Source: Chryseobacterium elymi | GTDB lineage: Bacteria > Bacteroidota > Bacteroidia > Flavobacteriales > Weeksellaceae | DNA length: 64,000 bases | Assembly (NCBI RefSeq): GCF_003385495.1 | Contig: NZ_QNUH01000006.1 | Coordinates: 186,001-250,000, forward strand | Direction: 5' to 3' | Part shown: in pieces, positions 27,056 to 35,642 of the stretch | Layout of the letters: each line of letters starts with the position of its first letter | Position numbering within the stretch: the stretch's first letter is position 1 | Notes under the pieces: model-generated | The model's input: the letters and a program-made list of their open reading frames with translations, nothing else | The model's database searches: none | What the model was told of the DNA's origin: nothing | Position numbers and translations under genes: made by a program

Positions 27056-27724
27056 TTACTCGATGATCATTCCATCTTTCATGACTAGCTTTCGGTCTGT
27101 GATTTCGGCAAGGTTTGGGTTGTGGGTTACGATAACAAAAGTCTGATTGTATTTATCCCTAAGATCAAAAAATAACCTGTGAAGATCATCTGCATTTTTT
27201 GAATCCAGGTTTCCTGTAGGTTCATCCGCAAAAATAATCTTGGGAGAATTGATCAGGGCTCTTGCCACAGCTACCCTTTGTGCCTCTCCACCGGATAATT
27301 GGTTGGGCTTATGATGCAGTCTCTGTTCTATTTTAAGGTCTTCAAATAAAGCATATGCTTTTTCTAAAGCCTCTTTTTCATTGGCTCCGCCAATTTTTGT
27401 CGGAAGCAGAACATTTTCTAAAGCAGTAAATTCTGGAAGAAGCTGATGAAACTGAAAGACAAAACCGATATTCTGGTTTCTGAATTTGGAAAGCTGCTTA
27501 TCATTCATATTAATGAAAGACTCACCTGCAATGCTGATTTCAGTATTGTATTTATTGGAATTGCTGGGATGATCCAGCGTTCCCAAGATCTGAAGCAACG
27601 TAGACTTTCCTGCTCCGGATTCGCCTACAATAGAAACCACTTCACCTGTTTTAATGTGAATATCAACTCCTTTCAGTACTTCTAAATTTCCATAAAATTT
27701 ATGGATATTACTTGCTTTAATCAT
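27056..27724 (-). CDS. lolD: ABC transporter ATP-binding protein, LolD-like
   Basis: The 222-aa ATPase has Walker [10 protein letters not shown] (~34-42), a Q-loop [17 protein letters not shown] that is typical of the LolD/MacB group, signature [15 protein letters not shown], Walker [11 protein letters not shown] and a switch His in VTHNP. LolD powers release of lipoproteins from the inner membrane in LolCDE. The permease partner is not in this operon, which is common in Bacteroidota. A FtsE/MacB-type role is the alternative. It is the first gene of the leftward operon with the L,D-transpeptidase, radC and FemAB-like genes. Confidence 0.88.
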   Translation of the reverse strand: MIKASNIHKFYGNLEVLKGVDIHIKTGEVVSIVGESGAGKSTLLQILGTLDHPSNSNKYNTEISIAGESFINMNDKQLSKFRNQNIGFVFQFHQLLPEFTALENVLLPTKIGGANEKEALEKAYALFEDLKIEQRLHHKPNQLSGGEAQRVAVARALINSPKIIFADEPTGNLDSKNADDLHRLFFDLRDKYNQTFVIVTHNPNLAEITDRKLVMKDGMIIE

Positions 27725-27728
27725 GATT

Positions 27729-27752
27729 CAAAAATAGTGATTTCTCTAAACA
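27729..27752 (-). promoter_or_regulatory. Promoter boxes of the lolD operon
   Basis: On the minus strand TATTTTTG (27729-27736 on plus) sits 4 nt before ATG 27724, and a second TATTTTTG lies a few bases upstream. Both match TAnnTTTG. The nearer one would give a leaderless transcript. Confidence 0.4.
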
Positions 27753-27819
27753 AAAATATAATTAATTAAAATTTTTATAGAATGTATAGTACAGATATTT
27801 TAATTAATTAAAACAAAAA

Positions 27820-27842
27820 AACCTCTCAAAGCGAGAGGTTTT
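27820..27842 (-). terminator. Terminator of the pdhA-pdhC operon
   Basis: Stem ACCTCTC (27821-27827) and GAGAGGT (27833-27839), with loop AAAGC, is flanked by A/T tracts. It lies just past the pdhC stop. Confidence 0.85.
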
Positions 27843-27862
27843 AATATGTACAATCTGAACTG

Positions 27863-29476
27863 TTACAGTAACAGGGTTAAAGGACTTTCCAGATATGTTT
27901 TTAAAGTCTGTAGGAACTGGGCTCCTGTAGCACCGTCTACCACTCTGTGGTCACATGCTAATGAAAGCTTCATAATATTTCCTACCACGATCTGACCGTC
28001 TTTTACGATCGGTTTTTCGATGATCGCTCCTACTGAAAGGATGGCAGAATTCGGCTGGTTAATGATACTTGTAAAGGTCTCGATTCCGAACATACCCAGG
28101 TTGGAGATGGAGAATGTAGAACCTTCCATTTCATTAGCTTTAAGGCCTTTGCTTTTAGCTCTTGAAGCCATGTCTTTTACTGCTGCAGAGATCTGAGTGT
28201 AGTTCATCTGATCTGTATTTTTAAGTACAGGAACCACTAATCCGTCAGGAATAGCCACTGCTACCCCCACATTGATATTTCCTCTGTGGATCACCTTATC
28301 TCCTGCCCAGCTTGAGTTCACCTGAGGGTGCTTTATAAGAGCTACAGCAGTTGCCTTAATGATCATATCGTTGAAAGAGATTTTAGTATCCGGTAAAGAA
28401 TTGATTTCTTTTCTGGCCTCAATGGCTTTATCCATATTGATCTCCACCATCAGATAATAATGAGGGGCAGAGAATTTACTTTCAGCAAGACGTTTTGCAA
28501 TAATATTTCTTACCTGAGAGTTTGGAGTCTCCGTATCTTCACCCTGAACGAAGCTCAATGCAACCTGAGCCGCTGCAGGAGCAGAAGCCGCCGGTTGAGC
28601 CTGAGTCTGGGAAGGCTGATAGTTTTCAATGTCTTTTTTAACAATTCTTCCGTTTTCTCCTGAACCGTTAACACTGTTGATGTCAACACCTTTCTCCTGA
28701 GCCATTTTCTTAGCCAAAGGGGAAATTGCTACCCTGTCTGATGATGATGAACTTGCTGCCGGAGCTGCTTTTTCTTCTGTCTTTGCTTCAGTTTTCTGTT
28801 CAGCAGGTTTTTCGGAGGACTGGGCAGCTGCTTTTGGAGCACCTACAGAAGAAACATCCGTTCCTTCCGGCCCGATGATCGCCAATACTGAATCTACCGG
28901 AGCAGCACCGCCTTCTTCTACGCCCTGCTTCAATAATACCCCGTTGAATTCAGATTCAAAATCCTGAACAGCTTTATCTGTTTCGATCTCAGCAAGAAGA
29001 TCTCCTTCTTTTACTGTATCACCAACATTTTTATGCCATTTCGCCACTTTACCTTCCGTCATAGTATCGGAAAGTCTTGGCATCGTAATAATTTCCACAC
29101 CGGCAGGAACTTCTGCAGTAGTCTGCTCAATGCTGGTACCGTTATTTTCTGTTTTTGATTCTTCTTCAGTCTTCTTCTCTTCAGAACCACCTGTAGCGGG
29201 AGCAGCAGCTCCGCCAGCCAATCCTGAAATATCCTCACCTTCATTCCCAATAATCGCTAAAACAGAATCTACAGCAGCAGCAGCGCCTTCCTCTACACCA
29301 ATATATAAAAGAGTTCCTTCTATTTCAGATTCGAAATCCTGAACAGCTTTATCTGTTTCAATTTCGGCTAAAATATCTCCTTCTTTTACTTTATCTCCTA
29401 CTTTTTTATGCCATTTCGCCACTTTACCTTCCGTCATAGTATCCGAAAGGCGGGGCATCGTAATTACTTCTGCCAT
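27863..29476 (-). CDS. pdhC: Pyruvate dehydrogenase E2, dihydrolipoamide acetyltransferase
   Basis: The 537-aa core protein has two lipoyl domains at ~1-76 and ~130-205, each with the lipoylated Lys in TDKAVQDFESE. Ala/Pro/Glu-rich linkers follow, then an E3-binding domain with ISPLAKKMAQEKGVDINSVNGSGENGRIVKKDI (~250-285) and a catalytic domain ending in ACDHRVVDGATGAQFL. It transfers acetyl to CoA in the cytoplasmic complex. pdhA is 87 bp upstream and co-transcribed. The E1 beta gene is absent here, which is usual for this lineage. The two lipoyl copies are near-identical, as expected for this family. Confidence 0.95.
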   Translation of the reverse strand: MAEVITMPRLSDTMTEGKVAKWHKKVGDKVKEGDILAEIETDKAVQDFESEIEGTLLYIGVEEGAAAAVDSVLAIIGNEGEDISGLAGGAAAPATGGSEEKKTEEESKTENNGTSIEQTTAEVPAGVEIITMPRLSDTMTEGKVAKWHKNVGDTVKEGDLLAEIETDKAVQDFESEFNGVLLKQGVEEGGAAPVDSVLAIIGPEGTDVSSVGAPKAAAQSSEKPAEQKTEAKTEEKAAPAASSSSSDRVAISPLAKKMAQEKGVDINSVNGSGENGRIVKKDIENYQPSQTQAQPAASAPAAAQVALSFVQGEDTETPNSQVRNIIAKRLAESKFSAPHYYLMVEINMDKAIEARKEINSLPDTKISFNDMIIKATAVALIKHPQVNSSWAGDKVIHRGNINVGVAVAIPDGLVVPVLKNTDQMNYTQISAAVKDMASRAKSKGLKANEMEGSTFSISNLGMFGIETFTSIINQPNSAILSVGAIIEKPIVKDGQIVVGNIMKLSLACDHRVVDGATGAQFLQTLKTYLESPLTLLL

Positions 29477-29563
29477 AATTTATTGTATTATTTTTTTAAT
29501 ATGATGATTAATAATAGAAACAGTGATTTTTCACATCATCTATCATTGGATCAGCAAATTATT

Positions 29564-30565
29564 TTAGTTTTCTAATTTATCTAAGAATGGATAGTCTTCC
29601 TGAGCATAAACATATTCATAGACCTTATCCGGATCCGGATATGGAGAATTTTCCATGAATTCGATACATTCTTCTACAAAATCTCTGGATTTATTATCGA
29701 TGGTTTCTAATTCTGCTTCAGTAGCCCAACCATTTTCCAAAATTCTGTGTTTAACCAATTCCATAGGGTCATCATTTTTGTGAATCGCTACTTCTTCTTT
29801 GCTTCTGTAAGGCTCGGCATCAGACATTGAGTGTCCTCTGTAACGGTAAGTTCTGGCTTCAATGAAAGTAGGCCCATCTCCTCTTCTTGCTCTTTCAATG
29901 GCTTCGTAAGCTGCTTCAGCCACTTTCTCAGGATCCATTGCATCTACGGCAAGGCAAGGCATTTCATATCCTAAACCTAATTTATAGATATCTTCGTGGT
30001 TGGCTGTTCTTTTTACAGAAGTTCCCATTGCGTACTGGTTATTTTCCACTACAAATACTACAGGAAGCTTCCAGTTCATCGCCATATTGAATGTTTCATG
30101 AAGCGATCCCTGTCTTGCAGCACCGTCTCCGAAGAAGCAGATGTTTACAGCTTTTCTGTCAAAATATTTATCTGCAAAAGCAATTCCGGCTCCCAAAGGA
30201 ATCTGTCCGCCCACAATACCGTGTCCGCCATAAAAACGGTGCTCTTTACTGAAAATGTGCATAGAACCACCCATACCTCCGGACGTTCCGGTAGCTTTAC
30301 CACAAAGTTCAGCCATAATTCTCTTCGGATCTACTCCCATCGCCATTGGATGGATGTGGCATCTGTAAGCAGTAATCATACTGTCCTTCGTTAAGTCCAT
30401 TGCATGCGTGAAGCCGGCAGGAATAGCCTCCTGACCGTTATACAAATGTAAAAAACCTCTGATCTTTTGTTTTAGATAAAGAGAACGGCATTTGTCTTCA
30501 AACCTTCTCCACATAGTCATATCTTCATACCACTTCAGGTATACCTCTTTAGAAAATTCTTTCAT
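29564..30565 (-). CDS. pdhA: Pyruvate dehydrogenase E1 component, alpha subunit
   Basis: The 333-aa subunit has the thiamine-pyrophosphate motif GDGAARQG...NN (FFGDGAARQG and VVFVVENNQ) and the phosphorylation-loop-type block RTYRYRGHSMSDAEPYRSKEE. GGSMHIFSKEHRFYGGHG marks the substrate channel. With E1 beta (not in this window) it decarboxylates pyruvate. It is followed by pdhC in the same direction. The ATG at 30563-30565 gives the expected MKEFSKEVYLKW start. Confidence 0.95.
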   Translation of the reverse strand: MKEFSKEVYLKWYEDMTMWRRFEDKCRSLYLKQKIRGFLHLYNGQEAIPAGFTHAMDLTKDSMITAYRCHIHPMAMGVDPKRIMAELCGKATGTSGGMGGSMHIFSKEHRFYGGHGIVGGQIPLGAGIAFADKYFDRKAVNICFFGDGAARQGSLHETFNMAMNWKLPVVFVVENNQYAMGTSVKRTANHEDIYKLGLGYEMPCLAVDAMDPEKVAEAAYEAIERARRGDGPTFIEARTYRYRGHSMSDAEPYRSKEEVAIHKNDDPMELVKHRILENGWATEAELETIDNKSRDFVEECIEFMENSPYPDPDKVYEYVYAQEDYPFLDKLEN

Positions 30566-30601
30566 GTGCTAGCTCTTGCTTTTTTATGATGAATATTTGA
30601 G

Positions 30602-30609
30602 CAAAATTA
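30602..30609 (-). promoter_or_regulatory. Candidate pdhA promoter box
   Basis: On the minus strand TAATTTTG matches TAnnTTTG and lies 36 nt upstream of ATG 30565. No convincing -33 TTG is seen. Confidence 0.35.
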
Positions 30610-30644
30610 TAAAAAAAACTTTGTTTTTATCGTATACATACTAA

Positions 30645-30673
30645 TTGTTTTTTTGCTTATAGTGTTATATTTG
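30645..30673 (+). promoter_or_regulatory. Promoter of the PAP2-like / BlaI-like / DUF4153 operon
   Basis: TTG (30645-30647), an 18-nt spacer and TATATTTG (30666-30673) fit the Bacteroidota TTG-TAnnTTTG arrangement. ATG 30690 follows 16 nt later. Confidence 0.5.
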
Positions 30674-30689
30674 ATTTTTAAACTTGAAC

Positions 30690-31292
30690 ATGGAAGAAAA
30701 ACAGCCTTCACCAGTACATAAAATGTCAAAAATCATCTCAGATTTTTTCAATCCGCTAATTTCTTTATTTATTTTTTTCGTTTATATGAGTATAAAGGAA
30801 TATTCACTCGAAGATTCTCTTCTTTATTTTGTTCCTATATTATTAATGATTATTGCACCGGTTGTGATCTGGCTGGTTTGGAATGTAAAAACCGGAAGAT
30901 ATACGAATATGGACGTTTCGAACCGTATTCAAAGGAAAACACTCTATATTTTTATTGCGGCCTGCGTGGTCATTTATCTTATTTTCAATTATGTAAGAAA
31001 CGGGTATATTGATCTCGTCATGCTGTTTGTCCTGATCCTTGTTTTCACTATGCAGATCAGTAACTTCTTTATTAAAAGCTCGATGCACACAGCTTTTAAT
31101 GTATTTGTTGCTGCATTATTTTTCACATTGGATTGGCAAGCCGGACTGGTATGGCTGGGAATTGCTGTTTTAGTGGGAATTACGAGAATTATTTTAAAAA
31201 GACATACGGTAAAAGAAGTATTTATGGGTGCCGGAATAGCATTTGTGGTATCTTTTATTTATCTTTATTGCAATATACAATTTCAACATTAA
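30690..31292 (+). CDS. Membrane protein with PAP2-like C-terminal motif
   Basis: About 200 aa from ATG 30690 (MEEKQPSPV; a TTG lies 6 nt earlier but is not preferred). Five or six hydrophobic helices are present. The C-terminal half carries KSSMHTAFNVFVAALF and later RIILKRHTVKEVFMGAGIA, resembling the SxHT...R...H phosphatase pattern of the PAP2 superfamily. It may dephosphorylate isoprenoid or lipid phosphates. It is the first gene of a tight three-gene unit (9-nt gaps). Function uncertain. Confidence 0.65.
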   Translation: MEEKQPSPVHKMSKIISDFFNPLISLFIFFVYMSIKEYSLEDSLLYFVPILLMIIAPVVIWLVWNVKTGRYTNMDVSNRIQRKTLYIFIAACVVIYLIFNYVRNGYIDLVMLFVLILVFTMQISNFFIKSSMHTAFNVFVAALFFTLDWQAGLVWLGIAVLVGITRIILKRHTVKEVFMGAGIAFVVSFIYLYCNIQFQH

Positions 31293-31301
31293 GAACATTC
31301 T

Positions 31302-31787
31302 ATGAAAATAAATCATCTTACCGGTGCTGAGGAGAATTTTATGAAGCTGTTTTGGAAGCTTGAATCTTTTTATCTTAAAGACATTATGGAGCAGCATCCT
31401 GAACCGAAGCCGCACCAGAATACCGTTTCTACCTACCTGAAAATACTGGTGGAAAAAGGTTATATCACGACTCAAAAAGAAGGAAGAATCTTTAAATATA
31501 CTGTAGTTGTTCCTATGGAAGAATATCGTAAATTCCTTCTTAAAGAGCTTGCTCATAATTTTTTCAATGATTCCGGAAAGGAGATGCTGGAGTTTTTGTT
31601 CAATGAAAAATTAATATCGCAGGATGATCTGAAAAATTATTTTGATCTTAAAATTGAAATTATTCCTGCCAAATTTGAAGAACCGAAATTTGAGTATGCC
31701 GAAGAGATTTTAAATCCTAAGAAAATTAAAAAGAGTAAAGTAAAAGATAAGGATAAAGACAAGAAGAAAAAAAAGAAAAAAGACTAA
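31302..31787 (+). CDS. BlaI/MecI/CopY-type winged-helix regulator with a lysine-rich tail
   Basis: The 161-aa protein's first about 80 residues are a winged-helix domain typical of the BlaI/MecI family: TGAEENFMKLFWKLESFYLKD, then HQNTVSTYLKILVEKGYITT, the recognition helix and wing. After a dimerisation helix the last about 25 residues are almost all Lys/Asp (KKSKVKDKDKD and a final K-run). No BlaR1-type protease or beta-lactamase gene is adjacent; instead a DUF4153 membrane protein follows 9 nt later. The A-rich tail is prone to slippage. Ligand and targets unknown. Confidence 0.8.
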   Translation: MKINHLTGAEENFMKLFWKLESFYLKDIMEQHPEPKPHQNTVSTYLKILVEKGYITTQKEGRIFKYTVVVPMEEYRKFLLKELAHNFFNDSGKEMLEFLFNEKLISQDDLKNYFDLKIEIIPAKFEEPKFEYAEEILNPKKIKKSKVKDKDKDKKKKKKKD

Positions 31788-31796
31788 ACACAAAAT

Positions 31797-33587
31797 ATGG
31801 AAACGAAAATCCGGGAAATAACAGGAAAAGCACAGGATGTTTTATCGCGCTATCCAATGGTTTTATTAATGGGCCTCCTCTCTTCTGTGGGAGCTATCCG
31901 TATGTTGGACAGTAAATATGATCGCGAATCTTTCTTCATCCTTTCAAAATTTACTATTTGCTGCTGTCTCGGTATTTCTCTCATGTTTGCTTTAAAAATC
32001 CTTTCCCAACGGATCGGGAAAAGGCTCTTACTTGAAATATTGGGAACAGCTTTCCTTATCGGTTTTTTTTTCATTCTGCCTACAAAAAAGAGGGATTTCA
32101 CCGAAGTTCATGGCTTTATCACAGCTATTACCCTTCTGCTTTCTCACTTATTGGTTTCCTTTGCTGCTTTTCTGGAAAAGAATAAAGAGCTTAATTTCTG
32201 GCAGTACAATAAAAATCTTTTCGTTAATATTTTCCTGACAGCCGTTTTTACAGGAGTACTTACAGGGGGCGTGGAACTGGCTATCCTTGCAGTTGACAAA
32301 TTATTTGATTTTAATTTCAGTGATAACTTATATGCCGATACATTCTATGTTCTGGCCATTTTCGGGAGCAGTTTTATCTTTCTCCTTTTCAATGAAACCG
32401 GGCTAAGCTATCTTGAAAAAGACAGTACGTACCCGGTAATCTTAAAGTTTTTCACACAGTTTGTCTTGATTCCGCTGCTTTTCATTTATCTGGTCATCCT
32501 GTATGTTTATTCATTCAAAATAGTTATCAACTGGGAACTTCCGCGAGGATGGGTTTCTTATTTGGTCCTGGCTTATAGTATTATCGGTATCCTTGCTTTA
32601 CTGCTTGTATATCCGCTTAAAGAAGAAAAGGCAAAATCCTGGGTCAAAGTATTTTCAAAACTGTTTTATTACACTATAATTCCTTTACTTGTTTTATTAT
32701 TCACGGCCATATTTACAAGGATTCTGGAATACGGTTACACAGAACCCAGATACTTCGTCTTGCTTCTGGCGCTATGGTTGCTGAGTGTCGTTTCTTATTT
32801 TGTTTTGAATAAAAAAGCCAGCATAAAGTTCATTCCGATCAGCCTATTTATGTTTGGCGCTTTCTCATTGGTCTTTCCTTATTTAAATGCATTCAGTGTA
32901 GCCAAAAGAAGCCAGAAAAATCAATTAATAACCCTTCTGGATAAAAACAAACTTCTGGTCAACAACAAAATAGATTTTCAAAAGAAAATATCTGATACCC
33001 TGGTTGATGAAATTGCTAATAAATTTGAATTTCTGGCAGAAAGAAAACAAAAAGATTTTTTACTGAATCTGACTGCCGGAAAAACACACGATCTTTTAGC
33101 CGGGGATTTTGAGAACATGCATTCTTCGCTGATCAGCAGCACCCTTAGAAATGCTTTTACCCATATCAATAAGACTTCGGATGGGGCAGAATATGAAAGA
33201 CTTGTCTTGGACTCGGAATCAAAAGTGACTAACATTCAAGGTTATCAGTATTTAATCAATTTTAATAGCTATAATCAGGAATCGAAAGATATTAATGGAG
33301 ACACATTCGTGATAGACAGCCAAACCGGAGTTAATAATACAAAAACAGTAAAGGTAATTCTTAATTCAGAAGAGACGGTAGATTTCAGTCCGGCAATAGA
33401 TAAGCTATTCGGAAACAATGCCAGCCATTCGGGAACCGTAAAAGTGAAAGAAATCTCTATGGAAAGCGATTTGGGAAAATACCATATCAAAATAGTTTTT
33501 CCAAGTATTTCAAGAGACAGCTCTCCTTACAGTACACAAAAGACTATATTCTATAATAATGCAGCATTGCTGATCAAAGAAAAATAG
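31797..33587 (+). CDS. DUF4153-like multi-pass membrane protein
   Basis: The 596-aa protein has about 12 predicted membrane helices in the first ~370 residues (for example LLMGLLSSVGAIRML, FSLVFPYLNAF near the end of the membrane part). A soluble C-terminal region contains YLINFNSYNQES and a beta-rich stretch ending GKYHIKIVFPSISRD. The family has no established function. It is the last gene of the unit with the BlaI-like regulator, which suggests the regulator controls it. Confidence 0.78.
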   Translation: METKIREITGKAQDVLSRYPMVLLMGLLSSVGAIRMLDSKYDRESFFILSKFTICCCLGISLMFALKILSQRIGKRLLLEILGTAFLIGFFFILPTKKRDFTEVHGFITAITLLLSHLLVSFAAFLEKNKELNFWQYNKNLFVNIFLTAVFTGVLTGGVELAILAVDKLFDFNFSDNLYADTFYVLAIFGSSFIFLLFNETGLSYLEKDSTYPVILKFFTQFVLIPLLFIYLVILYVYSFKIVINWELPRGWVSYLVLAYSIIGILALLLVYPLKEEKAKSWVKVFSKLFYYTIIPLLVLLFTAIFTRILEYGYTEPRYFVLLLALWLLSVVSYFVLNKKASIKFIPISLFMFGAFSLVFPYLNAFSVAKRSQKNQLITLLDKNKLLVNNKIDFQKKISDTLVDEIANKFEFLAERKQKDFLLNLTAGKTHDLLAGDFENMHSSLISSTLRNAFTHINKTSDGAEYERLVLDSESKVTNIQGYQYLINFNSYNQESKDINGDTFVIDSQTGVNNTKTVKVILNSEETVDFSPAIDKLFGNNASHSGTVKVKEISMESDLGKYHIKIVFPSISRDSSPYSTQKTIFYNNAALLIKEK

Positions 33588-33594
33588 AGCTCAT

Positions 33595-33616
33595 AAAGCG
33601 GCTTAATTGTCGCTTT
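33595..33616 (+). terminator. Weak terminator after the DUF4153 gene
   Basis: AAAGCG (33595-33600) pairs with CGCTTT (33611-33616), followed by GTTTATTT. It begins about 8 nt after the stop. Confidence 0.45.
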
Positions 33617-33718
33617 GTTTATTTAGTATCCTTTCTGCTAAATACCATTCAATAATAGATATTTTGCAGAAATAATAAATCTCCCGAAAATAAGACAAGA
33701 AGAAAACAGATAAAATAA

Positions 33719-33772
33719 TTATCCCTTCCTGGAATGAATTAGCAAAGGCCAATTACAATCAGGAAGGGATAA
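33719..33772. repeat. 13-bp perfect inverted repeat with a 28-nt loop
   Basis: TTATCCCTTCCTG (33719-33731) and CAGGAAGGGATAA (33760-33772) pair perfectly. The loop has GAATTAGC and GGCCAATTA, which also pair partly. No T run follows. It could be an RNA structure in a 3' region or a protein site. Confidence 0.5.
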
Positions 33773-33787
33773 TAATGCATAAAAAAA

Positions 33788-33803
33788 GCGGCTAAAAAGC
33801 CGC
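33788..33803 (-). terminator. Terminator of the RRM gene
   Basis: GCGGCT AAAA AGCCGC is a perfect 6-bp stem. On the minus strand it is followed by seven T residues. It lies 11 nt after the stop. Confidence 0.8.
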
Positions 33804-33813
33804 CTTATATTTT

Positions 33814-34182
33814 TTACCAACGATTTCCGCCGCCGTTACCACCACGGTTGTTACCACCGCCGTAGCCACCGCCACCATTTCCACGGTTGTTACCTCCGTA
33901 ACCTCCGCCTCTGTTGTTGTCAAAGCTTCTTCTTGGCTTTTCCTCTCTTGGCTTAGCTTCAGATACGTTTAATTCTTTTCCGTTAAATTCTTTCTGATTA
34001 AGAGCTTCGATAGCTTGCTTTCCTTCTTCATCACCCATTTCTACAAAACCGAAACCTCTTGAACGGCCAGTTTCTCTGTCTGTAACGATTTTAGCTGATG
34101 ATACATCACCAAATTCTGCGAATAGATCATGCAACTCATATTCTTTAGTTGCGTAATTGATGTTTGAAACAAAAATGTTCAT
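33814..34182 (-). CDS. Glycine-rich RNA-binding protein (RRM)
   Basis: The 122-aa protein has one RRM at ~1-78, with RNP2 IFVSNI and RNP1 SRGFGFVEM, then a Gly/Asn/Arg tail (GGGYGGNNRG-type repeats). Such small RRM proteins in Bacteroidota bind single-stranded RNA and are often cold-inducible. The A/T-rich 5' leader of about 70 nt between the promoter box and ATG fits post-transcriptional control. The tail is low-complexity; the DNA repeats there are coding, not a repeat array. Confidence 0.92.
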   Translation of the reverse strand: MNIFVSNINYATKEYELHDLFAEFGDVSSAKIVTDRETGRSRGFGFVEMGDEEGKQAIEALNQKEFNGKELNVSEAKPREEKPRRSFDNNRGGGYGGNNRGNGGGGYGGGNNRGGNGGGNRW

Positions 34183-34492
34183 TTTAAATAAAAATTAAAA
34201 ATTAATAAAAATTTGGTATATAAAAGAAAAACAACATAAATTAATGAACAAATATTGATTCCAAATATAAACGTATGCAAGATACAATTAAAAATTTTAA
34301 ATCAAAGTTTTTTTTAAAGTATCCATCACATTTTGAAGAATTCAAAGCTATTTTTTATCGAATAAAAACAAATATGTATTGTTTTTTACTAAAATTTTAT
34401 TGAAATTTGAAAAAGTTAAAGTTAGTTAACATAATAAAAAACGATTCCATAAAAGTGGAAAATACAACCTTTTTAAAGATAAATTCAGCCCT
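34183..34492. other. 310-bp AT-rich divergent intergenic region (RRM / XRE genes)
   Basis: It holds the RRM gene promoter (minus strand TATATTTG at 34262-34269) and about 70 nt of leader; the rest is AT-rich with no gene or hairpin recognisable. A weak possible XRE promoter is near 34470-34485. Confidence 0.6.
34262..34269 (-). promoter_or_regulatory. Promoter box of the RRM gene
   Basis: On the minus strand TATATTTG exactly matches TAnnTTTG, with a TTG 15 nt upstream (spacing a little short). The ATG follows about 80 nt later, giving a long leader. Confidence 0.45.
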
Positions 34493-34696
34493 ATGCCTAT
34501 TATAATAAACCTTGATGTGATGATGGCTAAGAGAAAAATGTCACTGAACGAGCTTTCAGAAAAAATAAATCTCACCTTATCCAATCTCTCCAACCTAAAA
34601 ACCGGAAAGGCAAAAGCAATTCGCTTCAGTACGCTTGATGCCATATGTAAAGCTCTGGACTGTCAGCCCGGTGATATTTTAGAATTTAAAGAGTAA
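34493..34696 (+). CDS. Cro/C1-type (XRE) regulator, 67 aa
   Basis: This small single-domain helix-turn-helix protein has MAKRKMSLNELSEKINLTLSNLSNLKTGKAKAIRFSTLDAICKAL. The block matches the Xre-like antitoxin or YozG-type regulators, ending in CQPGDILEF. No toxin or prophage partner is beside it. The next gene is a DUF6157 protein 47 nt later, which may be co-transcribed. Role unknown. Confidence 0.85.
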   Translation: MPIIINLDVMMAKRKMSLNELSEKINLTLSNLSNLKTGKAKAIRFSTLDAICKALDCQPGDILEFKE

Positions 34697-34743
34697 GCTG
34701 TTTAAATCACAAGTATTACTATATTAATATTAAATCTATTTCT

Positions 34744-35154
34744 ATGAAACACACCACCAATTATATCAACACCTTTATTGAAGTTGCAGATGATTGCCCT
34801 GTTTCCCAGGCTGAAACACCGCCTGAAAAGAAAATAAAGACATTGGCAGAGCTTCAGTATGAGCAAATCATAAAAAATCCTTACCGCTATACTTCTGATG
34901 ATATCATATTTGAATGTTATGCGCTGAAAAATAACATTCCGGAAAGCGAAAAAGAGCAGGCAAGGATGCAGTTTTTCTCCAAAGGACAACCCTGCCTACG
35001 GTGTTCTCCGCTGTCCAAACGTTATGGATTTGGAAGTCATCATAATGAAGAAGGAAAAGTAGCCCTATTTCCTGTTGAGAGCAATGAATATCAAAAATTT
35101 TTAAATGATCCTGCCGTAGAAAAAGTAAAAGCAATGCGTTCCAAGAAAATATGA
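34744..35154 (+). CDS. DUF6157-like protein
   Basis: The 136-aa soluble protein starts MKHTTNYINTFIEVADDCP and has conserved ISKNPYRYTSDDI-like and GQPCLRCSPLSKRYGFGSHHNEEGKVALF blocks. It matches the recurring flavobacterial DUF6157 layout, including the closing EKVKAMRSK. The two Cys in CLRC could bind a metal or react as thiols, but no function is assigned. It follows the XRE gene. Confidence 0.75.
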   Translation: MKHTTNYINTFIEVADDCPVSQAETPPEKKIKTLAELQYEQIIKNPYRYTSDDIIFECYALKNNIPESEKEQARMQFFSKGQPCLRCSPLSKRYGFGSHHNEEGKVALFPVESNEYQKFLNDPAVEKVKAMRSKKI

Positions 35155-35198
35155 TTGAGAAAATGAATTATTTACTTCAGATCAGTAAATACTGTTTC

Positions 35199-35230
35199 TT
35201 TGATAAAACCAGTTTTTAATACTAAATTTG
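35199..35230 (+). promoter_or_regulatory. Promoter of the thioesterase / HMA-AraC pair
   Basis: TTTG (35199-35202), a 20-nt spacer and TAAATTTG (35223-35230) make the best match to TTTG-N19/20-TAnnTTTG in the window. ATG 35250 follows. Confidence 0.6.
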
Positions 35231-35249
35231 TGGAACAAATAATCAAAAC

Positions 35250-35642
35250 ATGAACTATCATACCAGAAAATGGGTAAAGCCGGAAGATCTGAATCCCAAT
35301 CATTCTCTTTTCGGAGGAAGACTTTTACAGTGGATAGATGAAGAAGCAGCGCTTTACGCAATTATTCAGCTGGAAAATACAAAAGTGGTTACAAAATTTA
35401 TTTCGGAAATTAATTTTGTGAGCTCTGCAAAACAGGGAGATATTATAGAAATTGGGATTGAAGCTACACACTTCGGATCTTCATCCGTCACCTTAAAATG
35501 TGATGTAAGAAACAAAATGACCCACCAGACCATTATTACTGTAGAAAAAATCGTAATGGTCAACCTGGACAGTGAAGGAAATCCGGCTCCGCACGGAAAA
35601 ACACAGATCGAGTTCGTAAAAGACAGACTGAGCAAGCCATGA
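35250..35642 (+). CDS. Acyl-CoA thioesterase (hotdog fold, YciA-like)
   Basis: The 130-aa single hotdog domain has NHSLFGGRLLQWIDEEAALYA (the helix with the catalytic Asp) and a TKFISEINFVSSAKQGDIIEI strand block. These enzymes hydrolyse acyl-CoAs. Its stop codon overlaps the start of the HMA-AraC gene (ATGA at 35639-35642), so the two are coupled, although the functional link is unclear. Confidence 0.82.
   Translation: MNYHTRKWVKPEDLNPNHSLFGGRLLQWIDEEAALYAIIQLENTKVVTKFISEINFVSSAKQGDIIEIGIEATHFGSSSVTLKCDVRNKMTHQTIITVEKIVMVNLDSEGNPAPHGKTQIEFVKDRLSKP

Noticed and set aside
31302..31787. A beta-lactam resistance locus
   Set aside because: No BlaR1 or beta-lactamase gene is near the BlaI-like regulator.
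33820..33930. Short G/T-rich DNA repeats resembling an array
   Set aside because: They encode the glycine-rich tail of the RRM protein; no spacers.
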